This document shows positions 24,597 through 33,598 of a stretch of 52,111 nucleotides of DNA, piece by piece. Origin of the DNA: a bacterium (lineage in GTDB: Bacteria; Pseudomonadota; Alphaproteobacteria; SP197); the NCBI GenBank assembly GCA_028821455.1, contig JAPPGE010000092.1, positions 1 through 52,111 on the forward strand, in the 5' to 3' direction. How positions within the stretch are numbered: the stretch's first letter is position 1; each line of letters starts with the position of its first letter. The notes under the pieces were generated by a model. The model had not been told where the DNA came from. It saw only the letters and a list, made by a program, of their open reading frames with translations, and searched no databases. A program made the translations under genes and the position numbers.

Positions 24597-26041
24597 CACG
24601 ACCCCAGGACCCACAAGTCCTTGCCGCCGCCGCCCTGGCTGGAGTTCACGACAAGGCTCCCCTTGACGAGGGCAACGCGACAGAACGCGCCCGGCACGAT
24701 GCGGGTGTTACGGCCGCGCAGCACGAAGGGCCGGAGGTCCACGTGACGCGGCTCGAGGTGTTCCCCGATGAGGCAGGGCGCACGCGACAGCGGCAGTACC
24801 GGCTGGGAGATGAAGTCCGCAGGATCGTCCCTGATGCCCCTGGCATAGGCCTCACGCTCCTCCGGTGTCGCGTGCGGTCCCACCAGCATGCCATATCCTC
24901 CCGATTCGCCGACCCTCTTGACGACGAGGTTCTCGAGGTTGTCGAGGGTGTATTCGAGATCCTCCGGGCGGCGGCACAGGAAGGTCTGGACATTGGAAAG
25001 AACCGGTTCCTCGCCCAGGTAGTAACGGATCATGTCGGGCACGAAAGCATAGACGCTCTTGTCGTCCGCCACGCCTGTGCCCGGAGCGTTGGCCAGGGTG
25101 ACGTTGCCGCGCTTGCAGGCGTTCATGAGGCCAGGCACGCCGAGCAGCGAGTCGGGACGGAAGACGAGCGGATCGATGAAATCATCGTCGATGCGCCGGT
25201 AGATGACGTCCACCTTCCTGAGACCCCGCGTGGTGCGCATGAACACGTACCCATTGTCGAACACGAGGTCGCGGCCCTCGACGAGGGATGCGCCGATCTC
25301 CTGGGCGAGGAACATGTGCTCGTAGAAGGCAGAGTTGAAGACGCCCGGAGTGAGGAGAACGATGCACGGATCGTCGCTTTGCTCGGGAGCGAGGCTTGCG
25401 AGCGTGTCCCGCAGGACCTCTCCGTAGTGTCCGATGTCGCGCACGTGATAGCTTCGGTAGAGGCGGCGCAGGTTGCTCTTCACCGCGGCGCGGTTCGCCA
25501 GCATGTAGGATACCCCGGAGGGCACCCTCAGATTGTCCTCCAGGACCATGAATCCATCGCTCGTGCGCACGATGTCCGTGCCGCAGACCGCGACCCAGGT
25601 GTCGTGGGGAACTCTCATGCCGCGCATCTCGATCCGGTACTGGGGGCAGCCACGGACCAGGTCCGCAGGAATCACCCCGTCGGCGACGATGCGCGCCTCG
25701 CCGTAGACGTCGCCGATAAACCGGTTGAGAGCGTCGATGCGCTGCGTGAGACCGGTCTCGATCTGCTGCCATTCCTCAGCAGTGAGGATGCGCGGGATGC
25801 AGTCGACGGGAATGATCCGTTCCTGGGCCTCCTCGTCCCCGTAGACGGTAAAGGAGATCCCCTCTTCGGCGAACGACCGCCTCACCCGGTCCTGGATCAG
25901 TGCAAGTTCACTGCCGGGAAGAGCCTGAAGCGCGTCGTCGAGCAGCCGGCATTGCTCGCGGGGCGCACCGTCGGCACCGTACATCTCGTCATGGAAGGTC
26001 TCGTCAAGATCGTAGGCGTTGCCGGTCACGCTTGCGTCCAT
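24596..26041 (-). CDS. Circularly permuted ATP-grasp protein
   Basis: A 481-residue putative peptide ligase. Seen: FHDEMYGADGAPREQCRLL near the start, FTVYGDEEAQERIIPVDCIPRI, LEDNLRVPSGVSYML, VVKRVGESGGYGMLVGP as the nucleotide-binding loop and NSSQGGGGKDLWVL at the end. Family members are predicted to link an amine to a carboxylate using ATP. It is the first gene of the operon with alpha-E and transglutaminase proteins. ATG 26041 fits the family N-terminus; only a weak GGA lies upstream, so a start a few codons away cannot be excluded. Confidence 0.88.
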   Translation of the reverse strand: MDASVTGNAYDLDETFHDEMYGADGAPREQCRLLDDALQALPGSELALIQDRVRRSFAEEGISFTVYGDEEAQERIIPVDCIPRILTAEEWQQIETGLTQRIDALNRFIGDVYGEARIVADGVIPADLVRGCPQYRIEMRGMRVPHDTWVAVCGTDIVRTSDGFMVLEDNLRVPSGVSYMLANRAAVKSNLRRLYRSYHVRDIGHYGEVLRDTLASLAPEQSDDPCIVLLTPGVFNSAFYEHMFLAQEIGASLVEGRDLVFDNGYVFMRTTRGLRKVDVIYRRIDDDFIDPLVFRPDSLLGVPGLMNACKRGNVTLANAPGTGVADDKSVYAFVPDMIRYYLGEEPVLSNVQTFLCRRPEDLEYTLDNLENLVVKRVGESGGYGMLVGPHATPEEREAYARGIRDDPADFISQPVLPLSRAPCLIGEHLEPRHVDLRPFVLRGRNTRIVPGAFCRVALVKGSLVVNSSQGGGGKDLWVLGS

Positions 26042-26256
26042 TCCATAGTCCAGCGAACCACCGGGAGCGCGGCCATCGACAGGATCACCGCGTCTGTCCG
26101 TCGTTCGTTCACGGGGTCGCACAATAGAGAAGCAACGGCCGTTCCACCAACCCTTGAGGTGCATGTCACGCCGTGAGACCGGCTGATTCCAGGCGGAGCG
26201 GGCGGGCACGAACCGGTCAGCTTCGGAATCCGGAAGGCCGACGGTCTCTCACCCTG

Positions 26257-27450
26257 TCATGTGTCTTGGGAGCGGACGATGAAATGGCGCGCGGTCGCGA
26301 ACAGGGCGAAAATCAGACCGCCAGCGGCACAGAACACGATGAGGCCGTGGGGATTCCACAGTCCCATGGCGTAGCCCGCCGCCGGGGGGCCGACCAGATG
26401 TCCGAGTTCGTAGACAAAGATGAACGTGGCATTGGCCGGCGCCAGTTCGGATGGCCTGAATCTCTGGCCGATCTGCGCCAGCCCGCAGGTGTAGATTCCG
26501 CCCATGATGCCGCCCCACACGAAGAGCGTGGGCCACACCAGCCAGGGATGAGCGAGAACGAACGGGAAGGCGATGGTGAAGAGCGAGATGGCGACGGCGA
26601 AAATGATGAGCAGGATACGCTTGTCGAAACGGTCGGCGAGCATGCCGACGGGATACTGAAGCATCACGTTGCCCACGGCCATCACCATGAGAAGGACGAT
26701 CGCCTGGTCCTCCGTGAAGGACTGGCGGCCGGCATAGATGAGAAAGAACACGAAGAGCGCGCCCATCATGGCGCCATCGACGAGGGCCGCCACCATGGTG
26801 GCCGGCGCCCGCCTGGCGGCGGCGAGCAGGCCGAATCCGGCCTGCGTGGAGATGCGGGGCGCCAGGTTGCGCGCCATGACGAGAGGCAGGACGGCAACGC
26901 ACAGGATCGCGACGACAATGACGAAGGGCAGGATGCCCTGGGTACCGACGGCCAGCAGCACCGGCAGCCCGGCGAGGTAGGCGGCCGAGAGAGCGGTCAC
27001 ATAGACGGCCATGACCCGCCCGCGATTGCGGTTGTCGGCAAGCGTGTTGATCCAGGTCTCGCTGACCACCCAGTGAAGCGCGGTGCCGATTCCGAGCGTG
27101 AATCTGAGCGGAAACCAGGCCCACACGTTGTCGAAGACGGGCAGCAGGGCCATCGACACGACCATGAGCGCGAAACCGAGATAGAGGGCGTACATGGTGC
27201 CCAGCCATTCCACGATGCGGGGCATGAAGACAGTGGCGACCAGCAGTCCCGCCGGCCCGGCCGCATTGTTGAGACCGATGAGCCAGCTCGCCGTCTCCCG
27301 CTGCTCGAGGATGAGTGACAGCAGCGGCATGCAGATGGAGAACGTCATCGAAGCGGCGAAGACACTTGCGATGACCGCCGCGATGCTGCGCCACCTGGCG
27401 CTCACGCGGATCACCGGCGTGACAACCCAGCGAAGGTCAAGACGGCACAC
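26257..27450 (-). CDS. MFS transporter, YcaD-like
   Basis: A 397-residue inner-membrane protein with about 12 hydrophobic segments and the loop signature NRNRGRVMAVY between helices 4 and 5 and MLADRFDKR between helices 8 and 9. The closest familiar layout is the YcaD/drug-proton antiporter group. Substrate not known. The GTG start is preceded by GGA. It is divergent from a DMT transporter; the 142-bp gap contains an inverted repeat. Confidence 0.85.
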   Translation of the reverse strand: MCRLDLRWVVTPVIRVSARWRSIAAVIASVFAASMTFSICMPLLSLILEQRETASWLIGLNNAAGPAGLLVATVFMPRIVEWLGTMYALYLGFALMVVSMALLPVFDNVWAWFPLRFTLGIGTALHWVVSETWINTLADNRNRGRVMAVYVTALSAAYLAGLPVLLAVGTQGILPFVIVVAILCVAVLPLVMARNLAPRISTQAGFGLLAAARRAPATMVAALVDGAMMGALFVFFLIYAGRQSFTEDQAIVLLMVMAVGNVMLQYPVGMLADRFDKRILLIIFAVAISLFTIAFPFVLAHPWLVWPTLFVWGGIMGGIYTCGLAQIGQRFRPSELAPANATFIFVYELGHLVGPPAAGYAMGLWNPHGLIVFCAAGGLIFALFATARHFIVRSQDT

Positions 27451-27534
27451 TCCATGAATGAGAAGGCCCCGAGATCATCACGGGCGCCGACCGTGTGATG
27501 AAGCCATGGCACAGATTGCCGGCGACAACAATCA

Positions 27535-27556
27535 CGGCCATGTCCTACCATGGCCG
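27535..27556. promoter_or_regulatory. Inverted repeat in the divergent transporter intergenic region
   Basis: CGGCCATG-tcctac-CATGGCCG, perfect 8-bp arms with a 6-bp centre, between the start codons of the MFS and DMT transporter genes. It could be an operator controlling one or both, or a leader hairpin of the DMT gene, whose start is 37 bp away. Confidence 0.4.
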
Positions 27557-27592
27557 CCTGAAGGGTGGCCGCGACGGCTGACGAGGTGTTCG

Positions 27593-28483
27593 TTGGACAA
27601 CATTCCCCGCGGCATCGCTCTCACCCTGGTATCGATTGTCTTCTTCGTGGCCCTGGATTCCCTGGCGAAGACCATGACGCAGACCCTGCCGTCGCTGCAG
27701 ATCGCCTGGGGACGGTACGTGTTTTCCGTTGTCCTCTTGCCCTTCCTCATCTCGCCGCGGCTGCTGATTCCGGCCCTGCGCACCAACCGTCTCGATCTGC
27801 AGATGGCCCGCTCGGTCCTGCTGGTCTGGATGACCTGCGGGTTCTTCACCGCCATCCGCCACATTCCCCTGGCCGACGCCGTCGCCATCGGCTTTGCCGC
27901 GCCCTTCATCACCAGCATGCTCGCCATACCGGTGCTGGGCGAGAAGGTCGGCATCCGCCGCTGGACGGCGATCGCCGTTGGTTTCGCAGGCGTCATGATC
28001 GTGCTCAGACCCGGATTCGAGGAACGCCACTGGGCCTATTTCCTGCCGCTGGGGGTCGCCGTCGGGATGGCCACCTACAATGTGCTCACCCGCCTGGTCA
28101 ACCGCTATGACGAGGCCAGCACGAGCATGGCCTACAACAACGTGGCCGGCGCCGTGGTCATGTCACTTATCGTTCTCGTCCTTCCCGGACAGTGGACGCC
28201 TCCCGGCCCCGTCGACTGGCTGATGCTTGCCCTGCTTGGCGGTTGCGCCATGACCGGCCACTACTGCCTGATCCACGCCTTTCGTCACGCTCCGGTCTCG
28301 GCCCTGGCGCCCTTCACCTATTCGCACATGATCCTCGCCATGATCGCCGGACTCGTCGTCTTCGGCGAAGTGCCGGACCTGTGGACCCTGGCCGGTGTCG
28401 CCGTCATCGCCGCATCAGGCCTCTACATCTTTCACCGGAAAACGACCCTGCGGGCACGGGCAACCGGACGCGCGAAGACCTGA
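27593..28483 (+). CDS. EamA/DMT family transporter
   Basis: A 296-residue inner-membrane protein with ten hydrophobic helices in two EamA repeats (first repeat from LTLVSIVFFVALD, second from LPLGVAVGMATYNVL) and the usual basic loops. Members export metabolites such as amino acids or purines, or take up solutes. TTG 27593 is preferred: it is preceded by GAGG at 6 nt spacing and begins just before helix 1. An earlier ATG (27506) would add a non-conserved leader. Substrate unknown. Confidence 0.85.
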   Translation: MDNIPRGIALTLVSIVFFVALDSLAKTMTQTLPSLQIAWGRYVFSVVLLPFLISPRLLIPALRTNRLDLQMARSVLLVWMTCGFFTAIRHIPLADAVAIGFAAPFITSMLAIPVLGEKVGIRRWTAIAVGFAGVMIVLRPGFEERHWAYFLPLGVAVGMATYNVLTRLVNRYDEASTSMAYNNVAGAVVMSLIVLVLPGQWTPPGPVDWLMLALLGGCAMTGHYCLIHAFRHAPVSALAPFTYSHMILAMIAGLVVFGEVPDLWTLAGVAVIAASGLYIFHRKTTLRARATGRAKT

Positions 28484-28596
28484 GACATGGTGCCGGGCCG
28501 CACCATGTCCGCGACCGGCATCTTCTGACGCTCCCGGCTCGAACCGCTGCGTCCCGGCCGGATCGATCGTTGGATCGGGTCAGCTGCCGGAAGCGG

Positions 28597-29376
28597 TCAT
28601 GGCTTGAAAGCCCTGAGATGGCCGGGTCGAAGCTCTCCGACCTCGGCCGCGCGCAACGCGGCATGCCAGACATCGGTGTAATGCTGGGCTTCCTCGCCTG
28701 TGCGGCGGATGAGCTCGTCCCGGGCTTCACCGGTAATGAGGGAGTAATCTGCCCGCAGGACACGGATCAGGAACTCGTTGCGGTCCTTGGTGGAGCAATT
28801 GACGAATCCCGCCGACTCCAGGGCGTCGATGTAGAATGGCGGCGAATGCATGCCGAAGGTGAGGCCGACAATGTCCAGCCAGTGCTGGATCTCCGGTCCC
28901 GGCGGTTCCTCGTCCCGCCGCATCCAGTCGCTGGCGAGGAACACCCCGCCTGGACGCAAGACCCGAAAGACCTCGGCGAACAGCGCATGCTTGTCCTCGA
29001 TGTGAATCATGGCGTCCTTGCTGAACACGACGTCGTAGCTCTCGTCAGGCAACGGGAATGGACCGGGGTCGACTTTCTCGTAGCTCAGGCGTTCGGAAAG
29101 GCCCTCCCGCTCGGCCAGTTCAACGCAGCGCTGCAGCAACGGCCGTTCGATGTCGATACCGTGCACGTGGGCCGCGCCGAAGTCGCGCGCCAGCACCACG
29201 TCACAGCCGCCGAGGCCGCAACCGACATCGAGGACTTCCTTTCCCGAGATGTCGAGACCCTCGAGAAAGAGCGCGATCTCGTCCCTGCCGCCCGGCGAAA
29301 GGAAGCCGTCGCCCCAGACCAGTTCAATGGCGCCAACAAAGCTGTCGGTATATTCGTTTTCCTCGTGATCGCTCAT
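28597..29376 (-). CDS. SAM-dependent methyltransferase, phosphoethanolamine N-methyltransferase-like
   Basis: A 259-residue class I methyltransferase: VLDVGCGLGGCDVVLA for SAM binding near residue 50, GIDIERPLL, and the block VVFSKDAMIHIEDKHALFAEV followed by FRVLRPGGVFLASDW. The GFLSPGG opening and the I-H-I-x-D-K-x-A-L-F block resemble plant, nematode and Plasmodium phosphoethanolamine methyltransferases, which make phosphocholine precursors. Sarcosine/glycine-type methyltransferases are an alternative. It is convergent with the DMT gene. Start MSDHEENEYT is where family similarity begins. Confidence 0.8.
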   Translation of the reverse strand: MSDHEENEYTDSFVGAIELVWGDGFLSPGGRDEIALFLEGLDISGKEVLDVGCGLGGCDVVLARDFGAAHVHGIDIERPLLQRCVELAEREGLSERLSYEKVDPGPFPLPDESYDVVFSKDAMIHIEDKHALFAEVFRVLRPGGVFLASDWMRRDEEPPGPEIQHWLDIVGLTFGMHSPPFYIDALESAGFVNCSTKDRNEFLIRVLRADYSLITGEARDELIRRTGEEAQHYTDVWHAALRAAEVGELRPGHLRAFKP

Positions 29377-29598
29377 GACGATTGTCTCTCGTTCGCATTC
29401 CGCATGACCGGCATTCTCACGAGTGTGGACCCCGGTTTGCGGGAGGACAGTAGTGTGGACCTCCGGCAAGGACAATGTCGTCCGGCAGCGCGGAACGCCT
29501 CATCCTCGACGCGCTCGATCCCTGTCCCCGGGGATCGGTTCGCGATAGTCCGGTTCCGATTCTAATCCGGGAGGATGCTGTAAGGCGTCGCCCCTGTC

Positions 29599-29694
29599 TC
29601 AAGCCGGGTTGCAAGACTTGCCTTGAACTGAACTCAACGACACCAAGCGGCGACGGATCGGTGCGAAGAGCACATCCGTGTCCAGGAGACACAT
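29599..29694 (-). pseudogene. Truncated vapC gene (N-terminal fragment)
   Basis: The ATG overlaps the antitoxin stop (TGATG), and the frame reads MCLLDTDVLFAPIRRR, the first strand and Asp of a PIN domain. It then loses similarity and stops after 31 residues. The other two acidic residues are gone, so this is a dead toxin. Confidence 0.7.
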
Positions 29695-29933
29695 CAGCAA
29701 TCCACGGACCGGGCGGTCACTTTGGCGCGTGCGACGGTGCCGGGGAAGGCGAGAAGGTGGTCAACGAACGAGCCGCGTGTGGCTTTGGCCTGCGCGAGCA
29801 GACGATGGTACTCCACGGCCGAAAGCACGACGACCGCTGGCTTTCCACGCCGTGTCACCACCTGCGGCTTTCCTTCGAGAGCCGCGTCGACGACGGTGCT
29901 GAACCTGTTCCTGGCGTCCTGAAGGCTCCACAT
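29694..29933 (-). CDS. Phd/YefM family antitoxin, orphan
   Basis: A 79-residue antitoxin: MWSLQDARNRFSTVVDAALEG and VTRRGKPAVVVLSAVEYHRLL give the Phd DNA-binding domain, followed by a helical toxin-binding tail. GGAAG lies 7 nt before the ATG. The partner VapC is reduced to a 31-codon stub, so the antitoxin survives alone. An inverted repeat 11 nt upstream of the start is a plausible operator. Confidence 0.82.
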   Translation of the reverse strand: MWSLQDARNRFSTVVDAALEGKPQVVTRRGKPAVVVLSAVEYHRLLAQAKATRGSFVDHLLAFPGTVARAKVTARSVDC

Positions 29934-29944
29934 GGCACGGCTTC

Positions 29945-29958
29945 CATCTGTTCAGATG
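29945..29958. promoter_or_regulatory. Putative operator of the orphan Phd antitoxin
   Basis: CATCTG-tt-CAGATG, a perfect 14-bp inverted repeat just upstream of the antitoxin start. The position matches autoregulatory sites of Phd-type modules; assigned by symmetry and location. Confidence 0.45.
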
Positions 29959-30082
29959 TCTGGATGGATAAGGGAAATCGGGTGGAAACCCAAGTCGCCG
30001 CTTCCTGTCTCCCTTCGCCCGGTCGCGCTTGCTGAACACCTGAAGTTCGCCAGGGGCCAGACGGCGTCGCTGAAGTCCAGGG

Positions 30083-31285
30083 TCAGGAGGGCAGTTCGGT
30101 CAGTGTGCGTGGTGATCGATTGAAGGTTTCCACGCCATCGTCGGTGATGAGCACCACTTCCTCGATGTTGAATCCGCCGAGTCCCGCCGGGTAGTAGGGC
30201 ACCTCCAGGGCCAGCACCATTCCCGGTTCCAGGACCGTGTCGTTGGGCCCGATGAAGGGCGGTTCCTCGATCTGGTCGTCGAGACCCATGGAATGACCCA
30301 CGTGACCGCGCGAATAGTTCGGAAAGCCCCGGCTGCGGACCGCTTCGACCGCCGCGGTGTAGACCTCGCGCATCGTCGCGCCCGGCCTCATGGCGGCTTC
30401 GGCCGATTCGAACCCGCTGAGCAGGGCGTCGTGGATCTGTACCGCCACATCGGGCGGCGGACCGTAGCTGAAAACACGTGCGCAATCGCTCCAGTAACCG
30501 TTGAGGCGAACGCCGGCATCCACCTTGACGATGTCGCCGTGTCCGACCCTGTTGACGTCGCCGCGTCCGATGGAGTTGAAGCCGAAGGTGCCCTGGTAGT
30601 CGCCAAGGTCGGGACTGCGTCTGATGAGGTCGATGGCGACCGAGTCGAAGTTGGCCCGAAGATCGGCAAGGGTCGTCCCTTCACGGACCTGGGCCATGGA
30701 CTGCCGCAGGGCCTCGTCGAAGACATGGGCCGCGTTGCGCAGGCGCCGCACCTCCTCGGCATGCTTGACCTTGCGCAGCTCGTAGAGAAGGTCCGACACG
30801 TCGACGAAGGTGCAATCGGGGAGCGCCTCGACGAGCCCGTCGTAGGTCTCCTTGCGCATGACACCGAGGTCCGTGCCGATCACCGACCGCGCAAGGCCGC
30901 TGTCGGCAACGATTTGCCGGATCTTGCCGTAGATCTCGGCCGGATCGTACTGTTCGGGCCGCACCAGCCGGCTTGATCGCATCGGATCCATGACGAGGTC
31001 GGTTGAGCGGCACTCGACCCAGATGCTGAACGTGCGGATTTCCTCGAGGTCCGACTGAAAGCGCGCGTCGGCTTCAGAGTAGTCGCTGACGAGGAGAACC
31101 GGCTGCCGGTCGGGATCGGTGGGAATGAAGCCCGTCTCCAGTCCCATCCAGCGCCAGCTCAGGTCGACCCAGCCGCTCTGGTAGCCGGTGACGTAGAAGA
31201 GGTTGGCTTCGGTCTGGGGCAGGTACCCGTCAACGCCCCGCTCTGCCAGGCCGGCCCGAAGCCGCTCCCTTACAAGATCGTGCAT
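30083..31285 (-). CDS. Xaa-Pro peptidase family protein (M24), complete metal site
   Basis: A 400-residue aminopeptidase P/prolidase-like enzyme. The N-terminal creatinase domain (ANLFYVTGYQSGW) precedes an M24 domain with all expected ligands: Asp in VKVDAGVRLNGYWSD, the second Asp in the same motif, His in GHVGHSMGL, Glu in LALEVPYYP and Glu in GFNIEEVVLI. It should hydrolyse an X-Pro or related amide bond with two metal ions. GGAG precedes the ATG by a few bases. It follows the oligopeptide-binding protein gene by 54 nt, so uptake and hydrolysis of a peptide-like compound may be linked. Confidence 0.87.
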   Translation of the reverse strand: MHDLVRERLRAGLAERGVDGYLPQTEANLFYVTGYQSGWVDLSWRWMGLETGFIPTDPDRQPVLLVSDYSEADARFQSDLEEIRTFSIWVECRSTDLVMDPMRSSRLVRPEQYDPAEIYGKIRQIVADSGLARSVIGTDLGVMRKETYDGLVEALPDCTFVDVSDLLYELRKVKHAEEVRRLRNAAHVFDEALRQSMAQVREGTTLADLRANFDSVAIDLIRRSPDLGDYQGTFGFNSIGRGDVNRVGHGDIVKVDAGVRLNGYWSDCARVFSYGPPPDVAVQIHDALLSGFESAEAAMRPGATMREVYTAAVEAVRSRGFPNYSRGHVGHSMGLDDQIEEPPFIGPNDTVLEPGMVLALEVPYYPAGLGGFNIEEVVLITDDGVETFNRSPRTLTELPS

Positions 31286-31339
31286 GCCGCTCTCCGGACT
31301 GCAGGCCCCTCAAGCCTTGGAGCCTTCACGCAGCCCCTC

Positions 31340-32950
31340 TCAGACCATCCACCACCGCTCGACAAGCCGCAGTCCGTCGACCTGCCGGTTGCCGGCGACC
31401 TTGCCGTAACCAACCTTGTCGCTGGCCGCGAGCAGGTCGTTGTTGAAGAGTGGAATGATCGAACTCCCCGTCTGGTTAAGGATCTGCTGCATCTCGGCGT
31501 ACATCTCGCGGCGCTTTCCTGCGTCCAGTTCCGCGCGCGCCTCGAGGAGGAGGCTCTGGAAACGTTCGTCGGACCAGAAGCTCTCGTTCTGCGGTGCGCC
31601 GGCAGCGTACACCAGGGAGAACATCGCATCTTCGGATTCACGGCCGAACCAGTAGGACGTGCAGAACGCCTTGTTGAGCCAGACGTTGCTCCAGTAGCCA
31701 TCTGCCGGCTCGGCCACGATCTCGATGTCGATTCCGGCCTGGGCCGCGCTCTCCCTGAAGATGGCCACCGCGTCGATGGCATTCGCCCCGCCCCAGGAGG
31801 CGGGCGAGGCGCTCAGCTGGACCTTCAGGGTGTCGAGGCCGGCCTGCTTGACATGGAAGCGCGCCTTGTCTGGATCGTAGACCGTTTGCTCGAGTTCGCT
31901 GGCGAAAAAGCGGTTTGTCGGGCTGATGGGATGATCGTTCCCGACCGTGCCACGGCCGGACAGCACGATGCGCAGAAGCTGCTCGCGGTCGAGGGCGTAC
32001 TTCAACGCCAACCTGACGTCGTTGTTGTCGAACGGAGCCGTATCGGCGCGCATAGGCATGGTGAAGTGGGCGAATCCCTGCGTTTCGATGCCCTGAAGGC
32101 CGGGCGTGGCGACCAGGTCGGAAAAGGTCTGGCGGTTCGGTGAGTTGATGACGTCCACCTCGCCCGACAGCAACGCCGTGTTGCGCGCTGTCGCGTCGTT
32201 GATGCCGATGATCTCGACGCTGTCGACGTGCGCCCGGCCTTCCTTCCAGTAGTTGGGGTTGCGCTTCAGCGCGGTGCGAACGCCCGGCTCGAAGCTCTCG
32301 AGCGCGTAGCCGCCGGTGCCCATGCCTGAATCGAAATTCGTCGTGTCGGCCGCATAGATCGGCGTCCGCCAGTCCGCCATGATGAACGGAAAGTCGGCGT
32401 TGCCGTCGGCCAGCGTGATGGCGACTGTGCGGTCGCCGTCCGCCGCCACGTCGGTCACTCCGGCAAACATCGCCTTGTTCGCCGACTGGCTGTCCTCTCC
32501 ACGGTGCCGGTTGATCGAGAAGATCACGTCTTCCACCGTCAGGCTCTTGCCGTTGTGGAATTCGACACCCTGGCGCAGCGTGAAGACCCAGCGCCTCGCA
32601 TCAGCCGACGCTTCCCAGCTTTCGGCCAGTTCCGGGATCGGTTCGTTGTTCGCGTCGACCTCGACGAGGTTGTTGTAGAGGGCGCCGGCCGCTACACCCG
32701 GAACGATCGTGGTGGCCAACGTCATGTCGAGCGTCTCGTCGGACGAGGAGTCGGTTATGCCGAGGCGCAGGTGACCGCCACTCTGCGGTGTATCGGCCCT
32801 GGCGGAATGCGATGGCGCAACCGCGGTTCCCATGCCGGACACAAGTGCCGCCGCCGATACTCCTCCAGAGAGAATCTGGCGTCGGTTCATCGATGGTGAC
32901 CTCACAACGATTGCCTCCTCGTGACCGGACTTGTGTTCGCTCTGTGACAT
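31340..32950 (-). CDS. ABC transporter substrate-binding protein, family 5 (oligopeptide/DppA type), Tat-exported
   Basis: A 536-residue periplasmic solute-binding protein. A twin-arginine signal MNRRQILSGGVSAAALVSG starts near residue 21, followed by SARADTPQSGG. Family 5 motifs follow: LYNNLVEVD, LAESWEASADARRWVFTLRQGVEFHNG, GTGGYALESFEPG and the YALDREQLL helix. GGAGGAGAGC stands directly before ATG 32950. No permease or ATPase genes are nearby, so it is an orphan binding protein here, or it shares a transporter encoded elsewhere. Confidence 0.88.
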   Translation of the reverse strand: MSQSEHKSGHEEAIVVRSPSMNRRQILSGGVSAAALVSGMGTAVAPSHSARADTPQSGGHLRLGITDSSSDETLDMTLATTIVPGVAAGALYNNLVEVDANNEPIPELAESWEASADARRWVFTLRQGVEFHNGKSLTVEDVIFSINRHRGEDSQSANKAMFAGVTDVAADGDRTVAITLADGNADFPFIMADWRTPIYAADTTNFDSGMGTGGYALESFEPGVRTALKRNPNYWKEGRAHVDSVEIIGINDATARNTALLSGEVDVINSPNRQTFSDLVATPGLQGIETQGFAHFTMPMRADTAPFDNNDVRLALKYALDREQLLRIVLSGRGTVGNDHPISPTNRFFASELEQTVYDPDKARFHVKQAGLDTLKVQLSASPASWGGANAIDAVAIFRESAAQAGIDIEIVAEPADGYWSNVWLNKAFCTSYWFGRESEDAMFSLVYAAGAPQNESFWSDERFQSLLLEARAELDAGKRREMYAEMQQILNQTGSSIIPLFNNDLLAASDKVGYGKVAGNRQVDGLRLVERWWMV

Positions 32951-33115
32951 GCTCTCCTCCCCTGCGTTCACCTGTGTCGGTGATGTTCCTCATTGTCGGC
33001 GCAGTGTGCCTGCTTTCATCACCCTGTACAAACATGCGGGCCCCGGCTGCCCTATGTCGAACTAGGCAACCTGATCCATGAAACATGGGCTGGTGCGGAC
33101 GGTGTCGAGACTGTT

Positions 33116-33598
33116 CTAGAGGGCCAGGACAATCAACGTGGCCAGTCCCCAGAGCGTGGCCTTGAGGTGGGTGGATTGCCCGTATTCGCCATACCAGTAG
33201 TAGAACCACTGCCCTCCAATCAGGAACGATGCCCAGATGCCCGTGAAACCCAGGGCGCCGATCATGGCGAGGTCGCGGGCCTCGCCGTGATCGGCAAGGC
33301 CGAAGAAGGCCAGTCCCAGACCGATGGCACCGATCCACAGCAGGATTGACGCCGCGCACTCGGCCATCACCACCAGGATGAAGAGCAGGCGGACCGTCCT
33401 TTCGTTCGTGATGGCCCGATGGCCGACCCTGGCCCGCACGTCCGGCCATTCACGAAGAGCCTCGAGCGCCAGGACCCGTGCGACGTCGTCGCGGTTGATG
33501 CCGGAATGGAGAATGTTGTCGAGAGCGCCCAGGGACAGCCAGGCCGCCGGAAGGGCGACGACAACGGCCTGGACGAGAACAAAGATCTGAAGCTCCAT
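33116..33598 (-). CDS. DUF2165 family small membrane protein
   Basis: A 160-residue predicted inner-membrane protein with four hydrophobic helices: VLVQAVVVALPAAWLSL, LLFILVVMAECAASILLWIG, LAMIGALGFTGIWASFLIGG and LWGLATLIVLAL. ALDNILHSGINRD and GGQWFYYWYGEYGQ are features of DUF2165. Function unknown. It probably stands alone upstream of the binding-protein gene on the same strand. Confidence 0.8.
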   Translation of the reverse strand: MELQIFVLVQAVVVALPAAWLSLGALDNILHSGINRDDVARVLALEALREWPDVRARVGHRAITNERTVRLLFILVVMAECAASILLWIGAIGLGLAFFGLADHGEARDLAMIGALGFTGIWASFLIGGQWFYYWYGEYGQSTHLKATLWGLATLIVLAL

